Made by a program: the position numbers and the translations under genes | Part shown: positions 17,874-26,597 of the stretch, piece after piece | Position numbering within the stretch: the first letter of the stretch is position 1 | Layout: each line of letters starts with the position of its first letter | Assembly: GCA_963702535.1 (NCBI GenBank) | Contig: CAVPDG010000031.1 | Location: 62,001 to 126,000, forward strand | Reading direction: 5' to 3' | Origin: CAVPDG01 sp963702535 | Lineage (GTDB): Bacteria > Chloroflexota > Anaerolineae > Anaerolineales > UBA4823 | Length of the DNA stretch: 64,000 nucleotides | The notes under the pieces: model-generated | Database searches by the model: none | Told to the model about the DNA's origin: nothing | Seen by the model: only the letters and a program-made list of their open reading frames with translations

Positions 17874-18395
17874 ATGCCGGAAAAAGTGCTGGTCGCATAC
17901 GCAACCCGTTACGGCTCGACGCAGGAAGTGGCGGAGGCGGTGGCTGCTACGCTGAAGGAAAACGGTTTTACGGTCGATCTGCGGGTCTTGCGCGAGGTGC
18001 GCAAGCTGGAGGGCTACCAGGCGGTGGTGCTGGGCGCGCCGCTCTTCATGTTCCACTGGCACAAGGATGCGCTGGGCTTCCTGGGGCGGCAGCAAGCCGC
18101 GCTGGCGCAGATGCCGGTGGCGATCTTCGTCCTGGGACCGGTGCACGAGCCGCATGACGAGGCGGAGTGGAAGAGCTCCTGGGAGCAATTGGAGAAAGAG
18201 CTGGCGCCGTTCCCCTGGCTGGAGCCGGTGGCGCTGGAGATGTTCGGCGGCAAGTACGACCCCGAGAAGCTGGGCTTTCCGCTCAAGATGTTTGCCGGCA
18301 AAGAGCCCGCCAGCGACCTGCGCGACTGGGAGGCGATCCGCCGCTGGGCGGGCGAGGTGGGGGAGAAGCTGCAACAGGGCGCAGCGCGGGGCTGA
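17874..18395 (+). CDS. Flavodoxin-domain protein
   Basis: 173 residues, intact, SD AAGGAGG. The N-terminal FMN phosphate loop VAYATRYGSTQEVAEAVAAT and the second loop VVLGAPLFMFHWHKDAL define a flavodoxin fold, closest in layout to HemG-type menaquinone-dependent protoporphyrinogen oxidase and related stand-alone flavodoxins. The later motif GGKYDPEKLGFPLKMF is typical of that group. It heads a tight cluster with a cyclase-like hydrolase and a B3/B4-domain protein (gaps of about 10 bases). The physiological partner is unknown. Confidence 0.9.
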   Translation: MPEKVLVAYATRYGSTQEVAEAVAATLKENGFTVDLRVLREVRKLEGYQAVVLGAPLFMFHWHKDALGFLGRQQAALAQMPVAIFVLGPVHEPHDEAEWKSSWEQLEKELAPFPWLEPVALEMFGGKYDPEKLGFPLKMFAGKEPASDLRDWEAIRRWAGEVGEKLQQGAARG

Positions 18396-18405
18396 TAGGG
18401 CGAGC

Positions 18406-19097
18406 GTGAGCGAGATCATCGATCTGAGCCGCGAGCTCTACGACGGTATGCCGGTGTTTTCCGGCATGCCGCCGGTGCGGGTGACTGTTCACGCCACGCA
18501 CGAAGAATGGGAGGGGATAGAGAGCGCAGAATCCACCCCGGCGGTCAACCGCCTGGAGCTGGGCGAGCACAGCGGCACGCACGTGGACGCCCTCAGCCAC
18601 ATGAGCCGGGCGAACAAAGGGCAGACGATCGACACGCTGCCGCTGGCATGTTCTACACGGAGGGCATCTGCCTGGACCTCTCGCACAAGGGCGCTGGCGA
18701 GCTGATCGAGGTGGAGGACCTGCAAGCCGCTCTGCGCATAGCCGGGCAGGAGATCAGGCCCGGGGATACGGTGCTGCTCTACACCGATCACTACCGGCGG
18801 GCATTCGGGACGCCGGATTGGGAGCGGGGTCCCGGCTTGAGCCAGGAGGCGGCGCGCTGGCTGGGCGAGCAGGGCATCGCTGCCTTCGGCGTGGAGACGG
18901 AGGCGCCGGGCGTGCGCAAGGTATCCAACAAAGCGGTGCACCAGGTTTGCGGCGAGCTGGGCTTCACGCACTACGAGAACCTGGCAAACCTGCACCTGCT
19001 GCTGGGCAGGGGGCGCTTCCGCTTCATCGGGCTTCCGCTCAAGATCCGGGGCGGCACCGGCTCTCCGGTGCGGGCAGTGGCGGTATTTGAGGATTAG
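18406..19097 (+). CDS. Cyclase-family metal-dependent hydrolase (one frameshift)
   Basis: About 230 residues from a GTG at 18406. The kynurenine-formamidase/cyclase family signature HxGTHxDxxxH is present as EHSGTHVDALSH, which binds the catalytic zinc or manganese. Other landmarks are IIDLSRELYDGMPVF, RPGDTVLLYTDHYRRAFG and, at the end, FRFIGLPLKIRGGTGSPVRA. One frameshift at about 18650. Family members hydrolyse formamides, lactones or isatin. It lies 10 bases after the flavodoxin gene, so it is probably cotranscribed with it. Confidence 0.88.
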
Positions 19098-19108
19098 GGA
19101 AGGTATGG

Positions 19109-19791
19109 ATGCTATCGATCACTGCGACGGATGACTGGCGAAGCGCACACCCCGGGGCATTCTTCGGGCTGCTGGAGCTCTCCGGCGTGGAAAACTCCCA
19201 GCCCTCCCCGGCGCTGGAGGCATGCCAGGCGCCAGGTGGAAGCCAGCCTGCGCCAGCGCTACGCCGGGTTTACCCGTCCCGATTTCCTCAAGCTGCCCGT
19301 CATGGCGGCATACGTGCGCTATTACCGGAGCTTCGACAAGACCTACCACGTGCTGCTGCAGGTCGAGTCGATCGTGCTCAAGGGCAAGAGCCTGCCGGGC
19401 GTCTCGCCACTGGTGGACGCCAACTTCATGGCGGAGGTCGAGACATTGGCGCTGACCGCCAGCCACGATGTGGCGAAGCTGGATGGCGCGATCGTGCTGG
19501 ACGTCTCCCGCCCTGGCGAGCGCATGACGCAAATGAACGGCACAGATAAGGCGCTGCTGCCGGGCGATATGGTAATGCGCGACGCGCAGGGCATCTGCTG
19601 CTCGATCCTGTACGGGCAGGATAACCGCTCGCCGGTCACGCCCGGGACGGGCGGCGTGCTGTACGTGACGTACGCTCCCGCCGGGTGTAGGCGCGCAAGC
19701 CGTGGCGGCGCAAATGGACAAGATCGAAGCCAACGTGCGCCTGTTTGCGCCGCTGGCGAGCGTTGAGCAGCGGCGGTTGCTTGGGACGTAG
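19109..19791 (+). CDS. B3/B4 tRNA-binding-domain protein (frameshifts)
   Basis: About 227 residues. The B3/4 fold, known from the phenylalanyl-tRNA synthetase beta subunit and from stand-alone editing-like proteins, is recognisable from FLKLPVMAAYVRYYRSFDKT, KGKSLPGVSPLVDANFMAEV, LTASHDVAKLDGAIVLDVS and ICCSILYGQDNRSPVTP. Frameshifts at about 19212 and 19685; the true end is VRLFAPLASVEQRRLLGT. Stand-alone members may act in trans on mischarged tRNA, but this is unproven here. Last gene of the flavodoxin cluster. Confidence 0.8.
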
Positions 19792-19832
19792 TGGCAGCAT
19801 AAAACCCTGCCAGGTGGACGGGTCGTCTTGGG

Positions 19833-20680
19833 ATGGCAAACGCTAACCGGTTGAGCAAGCGCGAGCAAGAAGTGGCTGATTTATTGCTGCAAGGCAAGAG
19901 CAATAAGCAGATTGCCGCGCTGCTCGGCATTTCCGTGAGCACGGTAGAATTTCACATAAAAAACATCTACGCCAAGCTCGGGGTTAGCTCCCGCTCCAGA
20001 AGCCATCTTGAAACTGGGGAAATCCACAGGTGTTTTTGGCGGCGACCTGGGGGAAACCACAGTTGCAGCCGAGGGTGAAAATGGACATAATGGGGGCGTA
20101 GGATCGCCAATAGCTGCCAGGCTGGAAGAACCTGAGCCAGGCAGGTGGGCAAGCCAAAGCCCGTGGAAGGTCAGCCTTTTACTCCTGGCTGCAATTGCTC
20201 TGGCGGTCGTCGCGGCTTTTGCGCTGCGGAAACCGGCTGCGTGGGATGGATATGAGAGAGAATGCGAATATCCGGATGAGGTCACGGTAGGGCAGATGGT
20301 TGAGCGCGTAAACGCCTCTGCTTCACAGGTGCACGGGCAATTTGGAACGACCGACAGCCCGCCCTGGTCTGCCGCGCCGGGATTTGTAAAGTACACGAAC
20401 ATCCGCACGCCCCACCTCCAGCGGCTGTACCTGCTCTTCCGCTACTCGAAAAACAGCCCGGCGACTGCGCCGCTGGAGATCTTTCTGGACGGCGAGCCGT
20501 TCCCCAGAGCCAGCATCTACCTGCTCGACCTGCAAGACTGGGACAAATTTGCCTGGACCGTACCGATCGACCTGGGAGAGGTCAGCGGCGGGGTGCATTC
20601 GCTGAAATTTTCCACGGAAGGGCAGCACGTCCGGCGTTGCTGACCTGGACCAGCTGATCCTCACCGATCGCTTGCCGTAG
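19833..20680 (+). CDS. Membrane-anchored LuxR-type helix-turn-helix protein (frameshifts)
   Basis: About 280 residues. Unusually the LuxR/FixJ-type DNA-binding domain is at the N-terminus (LSKREQEVADLLLQGKSNKQ, then STVEFHIKNIYAKLGVSSR). After a frameshift at about 20000 comes a linker, one membrane helix (VSLLLLAAIALAVVAAFAL) and an extracytoplasmic beta-rich domain (YTNIRTPHLQRLYLLFRYS, APLEIFLDGEPFPRASIYLL). A second shift at about 20632 gives the end LDQLILTDRLP. This layout suggests direct signalling from outside to DNA by one protein, like ToxR or CadC but with a LuxR head. No receiver domain is seen. The outer domain is not recognised. Confidence 0.8.
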
Positions 20681-20816
20681 CGCCTGGCTGGTCATGGGAT
20701 AAGAACCTGTCCGAAATTTCGAGGGGTTCCGAAAAATCGGTTCTCCCTTCCATTTTCGGATAGATAGTAATCGAGGCTGCTGCACCAGACCTGTTCAAAG
20801 TGGGGAGGAGGGCAAT

Positions 20817-22173
20817 ATGCGATCAAGAAACCTGTTCAGCCTTTTGTTGGCTTTATGCATTCTCTTAACCGCCTGTGGCGCCGGGAAGCCGGGGATCGTA
20901 ACCGTAGAAGTGCCGCATATCGTGCGCGAGATCCAGTATGTCACTGTGGAAGTGCCGCGCATCGAGCGCGAGATCCAATTCGCCACGGTGGAAGTCACCC
21001 GGATCGTGCGCGAGACGGTCGTCGTACCGCCGGCGCCCCCAGGCAAATGGTTTCTGGATGTAACCCCGGGAATTTCCCTGGGGATGCCGCGCACCGCGCA
21101 TACCGCCACGCGCCTGCTGGATGGCAGAATCCTTCTGGCGGGCGGCAGCAATGGCATCAACGACATGCTTGCCCTCGTCGAGATTTTCGATCCTGTCAGC
21201 GGCGCCCTTACCGCCGTTGCTCCGCTCAATACGCCGCGCCATGGGCATACCGCTACGCTACTGGGGGATAATCGTGTGCTGGTGGTGGGCGGCTATAACG
21301 CCCAGCAAGGCTGGCTGGCGGATGCCGAGCTCTATGATCCGCTGCTGAATACCTGGACGGTCGTGCCGCCGCTTTATCCACACGGCGTGCAGCATACCGC
21401 CACCCTGCATGGCAGACGGCCGCGTGCTGGTGGCGGGAGGCTGTATTGGCAGCGGCGTCTGCACCGACCGGGCTGAAGTCTTTGACCCGCAAACCAATAC
21501 CTGGAGCGATGCGGCGCCTTTACCATCCATCCTGGCCTCGCATGCCGCAGTCCTGCTGGATGATGGGCGGGTGCTGGTGGCGGGCGGCGGACCCGCAGCC
21601 GGGGTAACAGGGTCCCTTTACGACCCGCTTGCGAACTCCTGGTCGAGCACCGGGCCAATGGTGCAGTGGCGAGCCCAGGCGCCGGCGATCAAGCTCCTGG
21701 ATGGGCGCGTGCTGGTGGTAGGGGGCATCAGCGTATCCGACAACCCCAATGTCCTCTCCGGCGCCGAGATCTACAACCCGGCGTCCAATACCTGGACGGA
21801 AGCGGCGGCGCTCTCGCAGCCGCGTTATGCGCATGCCCTGGCGATGCTGGCTGATGGGCAGGTGATCTCCCTGGGTGGCGCCTGGGAGTATGACTACACG
21901 GGCAGCAATCCTTGGACGCAGGATTCTTTCATCCGGGAAATCCAGAGTTATGATCCTGTGACGGACCGCTGGTACCAGGTTGGCAAGCTCGCCCAGCCGG
22001 AGGCTTACGCCGCCACCGTCCTCCTGCCCGATGGGAGGCTTTGGCTGACGGGCGGTGGGGCGAGCTCCGACTTGTCGAAGGCGTGGGCGGATTCCTGGCT
22101 CATCACGGCGCGCGCGCCGTCCAGCCAAAATCTTTTCAGGCTTTATCTGCCCGTTCAGCTCGCGGCGTTCTAG
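20817..22173 (+). CDS. Kelch-repeat lipoprotein (one frameshift)
   Basis: About 452 residues with SD GGAGGAGG. The signal ends in the lipobox LTAC. Residues about 27-68 hold three 14-residue repeats (VTVEVPHIVREIQY and variants). The rest is a Kelch beta-propeller: repeated units such as HTATRLLDGRILLAGGSNGI, HTATLLGDNRVLVVGGYN, DDGRVLVAGGGPA and LLDGRVLVVGGIS, each followed by a Y/FDP...NTW element. One frameshift at about 21408. The C-terminus FRLYLPVQLAAF matches the LP tail seen in other secreted proteins here. Probably an outer-surface binding or glycan-interacting protein. Confidence 0.88.
20898..21020 (+). repeat. Three 42-bp tandem repeats
   Basis: Units at 20898, 20940 and 20982 encode VTVEVPHIVREIQY, VTVEVPRIEREIQF and ATVEVTRIVRETV. 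They form the linker between the lipid anchor and the propeller of the Kelch protein. Confidence 0.8.
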
Positions 22174-22520
22174 TCAAGAGGTATTTCGGCGAAGGTGATC
22201 GAGCACTGGTCGCCCTTCGACCCGATGAGCATGATGCAGCAGCTCGGCGTGCTGCCGCCGCCGTAGGCTGCTCGGTAAAATACTCGCCCTTCGTACGCCA
22301 CGTAAAACGATACCAGGTGACAGTCATCTGCAGAGGTGACTGTCACCTTCCCGCCATTTAAGGTGTATCGGCATCGCGCGGGTGTGCCGGCATCTCCCCA
22401 CGAGCTGGCAGCTTGCATATAGGTTGGTTGCGTCAGATCTGCAGAGCGGGAGCACTCATAAGTTGTGAGTATTTTCCGGTTATTGAGGTGCGGACGGTCG
22501 TACGCCCGCCCGCACCCCAA
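22170..22520 (-). CDS. Hypothetical cysteine-containing protein, possibly a C-terminal fragment
   Basis: 116 residues, overlapping the Kelch stop by convergent stop codons. The chain has a sensible beta-type composition (CRYTLNGGKVTVTSADDCHL, VSFYVAYEGRVFYRAAYGG) and several Cys residues, but no signal peptide, clear SD or recognised family. It may be the 3' part of a secreted protein whose start is hidden by a frameshift, or not a gene. Confidence 0.4.
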   Translation of the reverse strand: MGCGRAYDRPHLNNRKILTTYECSRSADLTQPTYMQAASSWGDAGTPARCRYTLNGGKVTVTSADDCHLVSFYVAYEGRVFYRAAYGGGSTPSCCIMLIGSKGDQCSITFAEIPLD

Positions 22521-22584
22521 TAACCGATGACAACCTTTTAGTGCACCCTGCAGAGCATAATACGCTGCAGCTTACTTTATGGGA

Positions 22585-22593
22585 TGCTATAAT
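22585..22593 (+). promoter_or_regulatory. Extended -10 promoter element
   Basis: TGCTATAAT with no convincing -35; about 97 bases upstream of the methyltransferase start. Confidence 0.4.
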
Positions 22594-22689
22594 CTTCGGA
22601 TCGAACGGTACAAGATCCGTCGAAATCAATGAGATCAATGGTTGCTACGCGGGTTTGGAATTATCTGTCTCATTAATCGTCGGACAGCG

Positions 22690-23499
22690 ATGACAGAAAT
22701 ATCTAGACAGGATGAAAATTTGAAACTCCCTGAATATGAATATAAAGGTTTGATGGCAGAAGCCTGGGATGTGTTACGGGGAGATACATCCCACTGGGCA
22801 GATCGTTTTTTCTATCTGGAAGTCATCCAAAAATATGGGCAGCCGGTTCTGGATGTTGGCTGTGGCACCGGGCGCCTGTTGCTGGATTATTTGCAGCAAG
22901 GGATCGATATCGACGGCGTCGACAATTCTCCAGAAATGCTGGCAATCTGCCAGCGGAAATCTGAAGATTTGAAGCTAAAACCAGGATTATATGCGCAGTA
23001 CCTGGAGCAATTGGAGTTACCCAGGAAATACCAAACCATTCTGATTCCCTCGAGCTCATTGCAGCTCATTATCGAACCCGAATCGGTGGAGCAAGCGATG
23101 GTCCGGCTGCGGGATCATTTGCTTCCCGGTGGCATATTGGTCGCATCCATCATGACGCTGTGGAAAGATGGAGAGCCGCTTGAGTCGCAATGGGAGAAAA
23201 CCGCGGTTCGCCAGGAAGATGGCGTGCAATTTCGGAGAGTTGCTCGCTCGCGTTTTGATCCCACCAGCGAATGTGAGTATACAGAAGACCTGTATCAAAA
23301 AATAATGGGTGATGAAGTTGTCTTGGAAGAGCAACATCAGCGCTCCCCCGCCACGCGCTCATACAGCCAATCTCAAGCGAAGGAGTTGTTTGAAAGGAGT
23401 GGTTTTCAGGATATTCAGTTGTTCAGTGAGTTTACGTTTGACCCGGTCAAGCCTGAAGATAGTCTGTTTGTAATCGTTGGTCAAAAGCCCACTGAATAA
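22690..23499 (+). CDS. SAM-dependent methyltransferase
   Basis: About 270 residues, intact, class I Rossmann methyltransferase. The SAM-binding motif I is VLDVGCGTGRLLLDYL, motif II is IDGVDNSPEMLAICQRK, and a later ILIPSSSLQLI corresponds to motif IV. The second half (SECEYTEDLYQKIMGDEVV, SQAKELFERSGFQDI) is typical of small-molecule methyltransferases. The coding sequence is clearly more A/T-rich than its neighbours and has no frameshift, so it may have been acquired recently. The methyl acceptor is unknown. Confidence 0.92.
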   Translation: MTEISRQDENLKLPEYEYKGLMAEAWDVLRGDTSHWADRFFYLEVIQKYGQPVLDVGCGTGRLLLDYLQQGIDIDGVDNSPEMLAICQRKSEDLKLKPGLYAQYLEQLELPRKYQTILIPSSSLQLIIEPESVEQAMVRLRDHLLPGGILVASIMTLWKDGEPLESQWEKTAVRQEDGVQFRRVARSRFDPTSECEYTEDLYQKIMGDEVVLEEQHQRSPATRSYSQSQAKELFERSGFQDIQLFSEFTFDPVKPEDSLFVIVGQKPTE

Positions 23500-23630
23500 G
23501 GGATGCCTTGCCGCGTTTGTCGCAGGCGGCGGGAGGGCTGTGATATTTTCGGACAGGATTACCCCCTGCAATTAATGCCAATCCTTACCCGGCGCCGGAA
23601 CAATCCCTCGAACCTCAGCGTCCTATCCCT

Positions 23631-24621
23631 ATGAGGAACCATGCTGCAATCCAATTCCCCCTATCCTGCCTCTGCCTGGCATGGCTCGCCCTGCTTGCGG
23701 TAGCCTGCCAGCCGGCGCCAACATCCTCTCATGGTACGCCTACGGAGAAACACGGGATGACAGAAGAAACCCCGGCGGTCAGCCCAACCCCTCCCGCCGC
23801 GGCGGGTATCCCCAACCCGGCATCCGTCAATTGCCTCGAGCACGGCGGGGTGCTCGAGATCCGTAAAGACGCCTCCGGCGCTGAGTACGGCGTGTGCGTC
23901 TTCCCGGACGGCAGCGAGTGCGAGGAGTGGGCGTTCTTGCGCGGCGAGTGCCAGCCGGCGAGCCAAAGCGCTTCAGCGGTGACGGTGGAGCCCGCCGCGA
24001 CACCCGACCTCGCGGCTTACGCCTTCCCGGCGCTGATCGACCCGGCGGGCAAAGTACCTGTTCTACCTGCACGGCAAGATCATCGAAGACCAGGGCTTGC
24101 CGGCGGTGAGCCCGGATTACGGGGAGTACCAGTACGCGGCGATCTTGCAGGCGCTCAGCGGGCGTGGCTTTCACGTCATCAGCGAGAGGCGCCCCAAGGA
24201 TACCGACCCGCTCAAGTACGCGGGACACGTGGTGGAGCAGGTCAACGCCTTGCTGGCAGCCGGGGTCCCGGCGCAGAACATCACGGTGGTGGGGGCGTCC
24301 AAGGGCGGCGGCATCGCCATCTTTGTCTCGAGCTTGCTCAAGAACGAGAAGGTCAATTTCGTGCCCATGGCGATCTGCCACCCGGACACCGTCGCGCAGC
24401 TCGTGGCAGATCAGGTGGTGTTGTCCGGTAACGTGCTCTCGATCTACGACGCGGTCGACGAGAACGCCGGCTCCTGCTCCGAGCTCTTCTCGGCTTCAGA
24501 AGGCAAGGGGTTGGGCAGGCATGCCGAGATCGTGTTGCAGCTCGGCTTGGGGCATGGCATCCTCTACCAGCCCCTGGATGAATGGATCAAGCCGGTGGTG
24601 GAGTGGGCGGGAGGGAAGTAA
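23631..24621 (+). CDS. DUF333 lipoprotein fused to an alpha/beta hydrolase (one frameshift)
   Basis: About 330 residues. A lipoprotein signal (LALLAVAC) and a Pro/Thr linker lead to a DUF333 module (NPASVNCLEHGGVLEI, then EYGVCVFPDGSECEEWAFLR), a small Cys-rich domain usually found alone in exported proteins. After a shift at about 24050 the chain continues into an alpha/beta hydrolase-like domain (YLFYLHGKIIEDQG, then ITVVGASKGGGIAIFVSSLL with nucleophile Ser in GASKGG, and HAEIVLQLGLGHGILYQP with the probable catalytic His). The two parts are in one reading context with no start between them, so a fusion is likely. Substrate unknown. Confidence 0.8.
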
Positions 24622-24690
24622 ACCGGCGTTTTGAATCCTCCAATTCGAGGGTAAAATCTCACTCATCTCGGTAGTCGTGGAGTGAGATTC

Positions 24691-25708
24691 ATGAGCACTG
24701 CCTTCGAAAAGTTCGCCCCAACCATCCTCAAAGTCTATCATCGTGACAAAGAAGCCTTCTGGGCGGCAGTTATGGCGCCGTTCCTGGAGAACAACGTCTC
24801 GCTCCTGGATTGGTGGCAAAACCTGCGCGTCGACTTCGGTTTGCTGTCTGCCTTCCGCGGGCTGGACGGCGCGGCGCGGCGCATCTTGAGCGACTTCAGC
24901 GCCCCTCTCGGCTTCGATGTTTCCGGTTGGGAGAGCAACCGCAGCCAGTATCTCAAAGACGCTTATCCGATCTTCGCTTTCTTAGCCGTTTGGATGGACG
25001 AGAATGGGCTGGATGAGCTGCTGGCGCGCTTCGCGGATATCCTGAGAGCCGGTGTGTTTGCTGTGGCTGGTTACGGCATTCTGGATGCGAATGTCGATAA
25101 GAGCACGCCTTCGCCGGTGGAGATCCTTACCGCCCAGGCGATGATTGCCGAGTACGAAGACCTTGCCCTGGAGATTTTCGGCGTCACACCGATGAACCTG
25201 GCCATCCTGCACAAGATGCGCCGCTTGTTCCTGTATGCCGAGATCAAAGAGAAATTCTGGCGCGGCAAAGCCAGCCCCTATAGCCGGGAGCAACCCGAGC
25301 AGTTAGGCGCCAAGGGCGCCAACGCCGTGACGCCTTTTATGCTCTGCCTGGAGCGCCTGGGCAGGGCAAGCCTGATCGATGATTATTGGGAAGTATTCCT
25401 GCAGTTTGGCGCAGCCATCCAGATGATCGATGACTGGCAAGACCTGGAAGGCGACCTGGCTGCCGGGCATTATTCTTACGTGACCCTGGGGTATCCTGGG
25501 CTGCCGGAGCTGCGCAATCCTGAGGAAACCGCCAGGCTGCTGCGCACAGATAAGCAGCGCATAGGCGAGACCTACGCGATCTCCCGGCGCATGATCCGGC
25601 GCTCGCGAGATCACCCAAAAGCTTGGCGATGCCTACATCGGTCGCTTTGTGGACGTGACCGAGCTGCGCATGGAGAACTATTTCTGCAAAGAGCTGAAGG
25701 TGGGTTAG
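24691..25708 (+). CDS. Class I isoprenoid synthase-like protein (one frameshift)
   Basis: About 338 residues, all-helical. A trans-isoprenyl-diphosphate-synthase-like fold is suggested by GYGILDANVDK (first Asp region) and by QMIDDWQDLEGD, a DDxxD-type second aspartate motif. The usual DDxxD in the first region is relaxed (D..xxD). One frameshift at about 25615 leads to the end KLGDAYIGRFVDVTELRMEN. The family (class 1 isoprenoid biosynthesis enzyme) includes proteins of unclear activity, so prenyl-diphosphate or terpene-like chemistry is inference. Stands alone. Confidence 0.75.
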
Positions 25709-25835
25709 GGATATGCATGCCTCGCAGTTGCGCCACTCCACCAACCGCCAACCGGGAAGCCTATCCTGCCTGCAACCCAATCCCGTTACGTTCCAGGAAG
25801 GGCATGAGCTGCCTGGAGTTCAGACAAAATACGTG

Positions 25836-26054
25836 TCAGTTTTCCGGGCAGAAAGCCTGTGAGGCGTTTGTTATGCACTCAAAGTAACGCTCCTTCACCG
25901 TGCCTTCGAAAATGATCTTTCCATCCACGACGACATCGAGAACCTCATCGATTGTGTCTATGAGCACATCGCCCTGGTAGACATTCACCGTGTAGATCAC
26001 ATCATTGCCCTCTGAGACTGGATCGATTAGCTCAATCCGAAGGTGCTTGGGCAT
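25836..26054 (-). CDS. Small hypothetical protein
   Basis: 72 residues (MPKHLRIELIDPVSEGNDVI at the start), beta-rich, acidic, no recognised family. Its ATG overlaps the stop of an upstream open frame (TAATG), which points to a two-gene unit. The region is lower in GC than the flanks. Confidence 0.5.
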   Translation of the reverse strand: MPKHLRIELIDPVSEGNDVIYTVNVYQGDVLIDTIDEVLDVVVDGKIIFEGTVKERYFECITNASQAFCPEN

Positions 26055-26305
26055 TAGATCGTCTGATACTCGCGAATAGCTGCAGGGCTATCATACCGGT
26101 GAGAACCCTCGACAATAACGCACTTGGAGATGAGTTTCATAAAGCCATCCACGTCTGTCAAGCGTCTAGCTTCCTGAACGACTGTGACAGGGTCGGCAGG
26201 CTGCTTTGAAATAGATCCAGGATAACTGGGAATAAGCTGGCGAAGAATAGTAACGGACCCAGCTGAAATGGCGATGCAGGACTGCGTCGACTTGGCTTGG
26301 GGTAT
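26054..26305 (-). CDS. Possible small hypothetical protein upstream of the 72-residue gene, start unclear
   Basis: An open frame of 83 codons between a TAA at 26306-26308 and a TAA at 26054-26056, ending TDVDGFMKLISKCVIVEGSH and REYQTI. It has no good ATG or SD at its 5' end; the only Met is internal. The composition is protein-like and the stop is coupled to the next start (TAATG). It may be truncated or frame-disrupted at its 5' end. Confidence 0.35.
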   Translation of the reverse strand: MPQAKSTQSCIAISAGSVTILRQLIPSYPGSISKQPADPVTVVQEARRLTDVDGFMKLISKCVIVEGSHRYDSPAAIREYQTI

Positions 26306-26597
26306 TTACAGATAGAGAAGGGCTGATCAGGTGACATTTCAATTCTTTGATGCTGAATGTTACAGAATAGCGGCTAATCGCTGCAATCCCGAAAGGAATG
26401 ATTCCTGCCCCGATCCGTCGAGTATTGAACTAGTGTGTGAATGGATGGATTGCTCCTCCTCTTAATTGCAAAACCGCCGGATGACTCAACGGTCTACAGT
26501 GAGCGAAGAAGCATTGATGAAGCGTTACACGGAGAATGGACCGTCCCAAGTGCGCAGCTGTATTAAGCAGTTACGTTGCCCTCGCTGCAGCGGCAGA
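26306..26597. other. Intergenic stretch with no supported feature
   Basis: About 290 bases, relatively A/T-rich. A plus-strand frame from 26466 reads into the antisense of the next gene and is not supported. No promoter or repeat stands out. Confidence 0.5.

Noticed and set aside
20690..20770. Inverted stretch around ccgaaatttcgaggggttccgaaaaatcgg as a terminator
   Set aside because: Arms are imperfect and no T-tract follows, so it cannot be supported.
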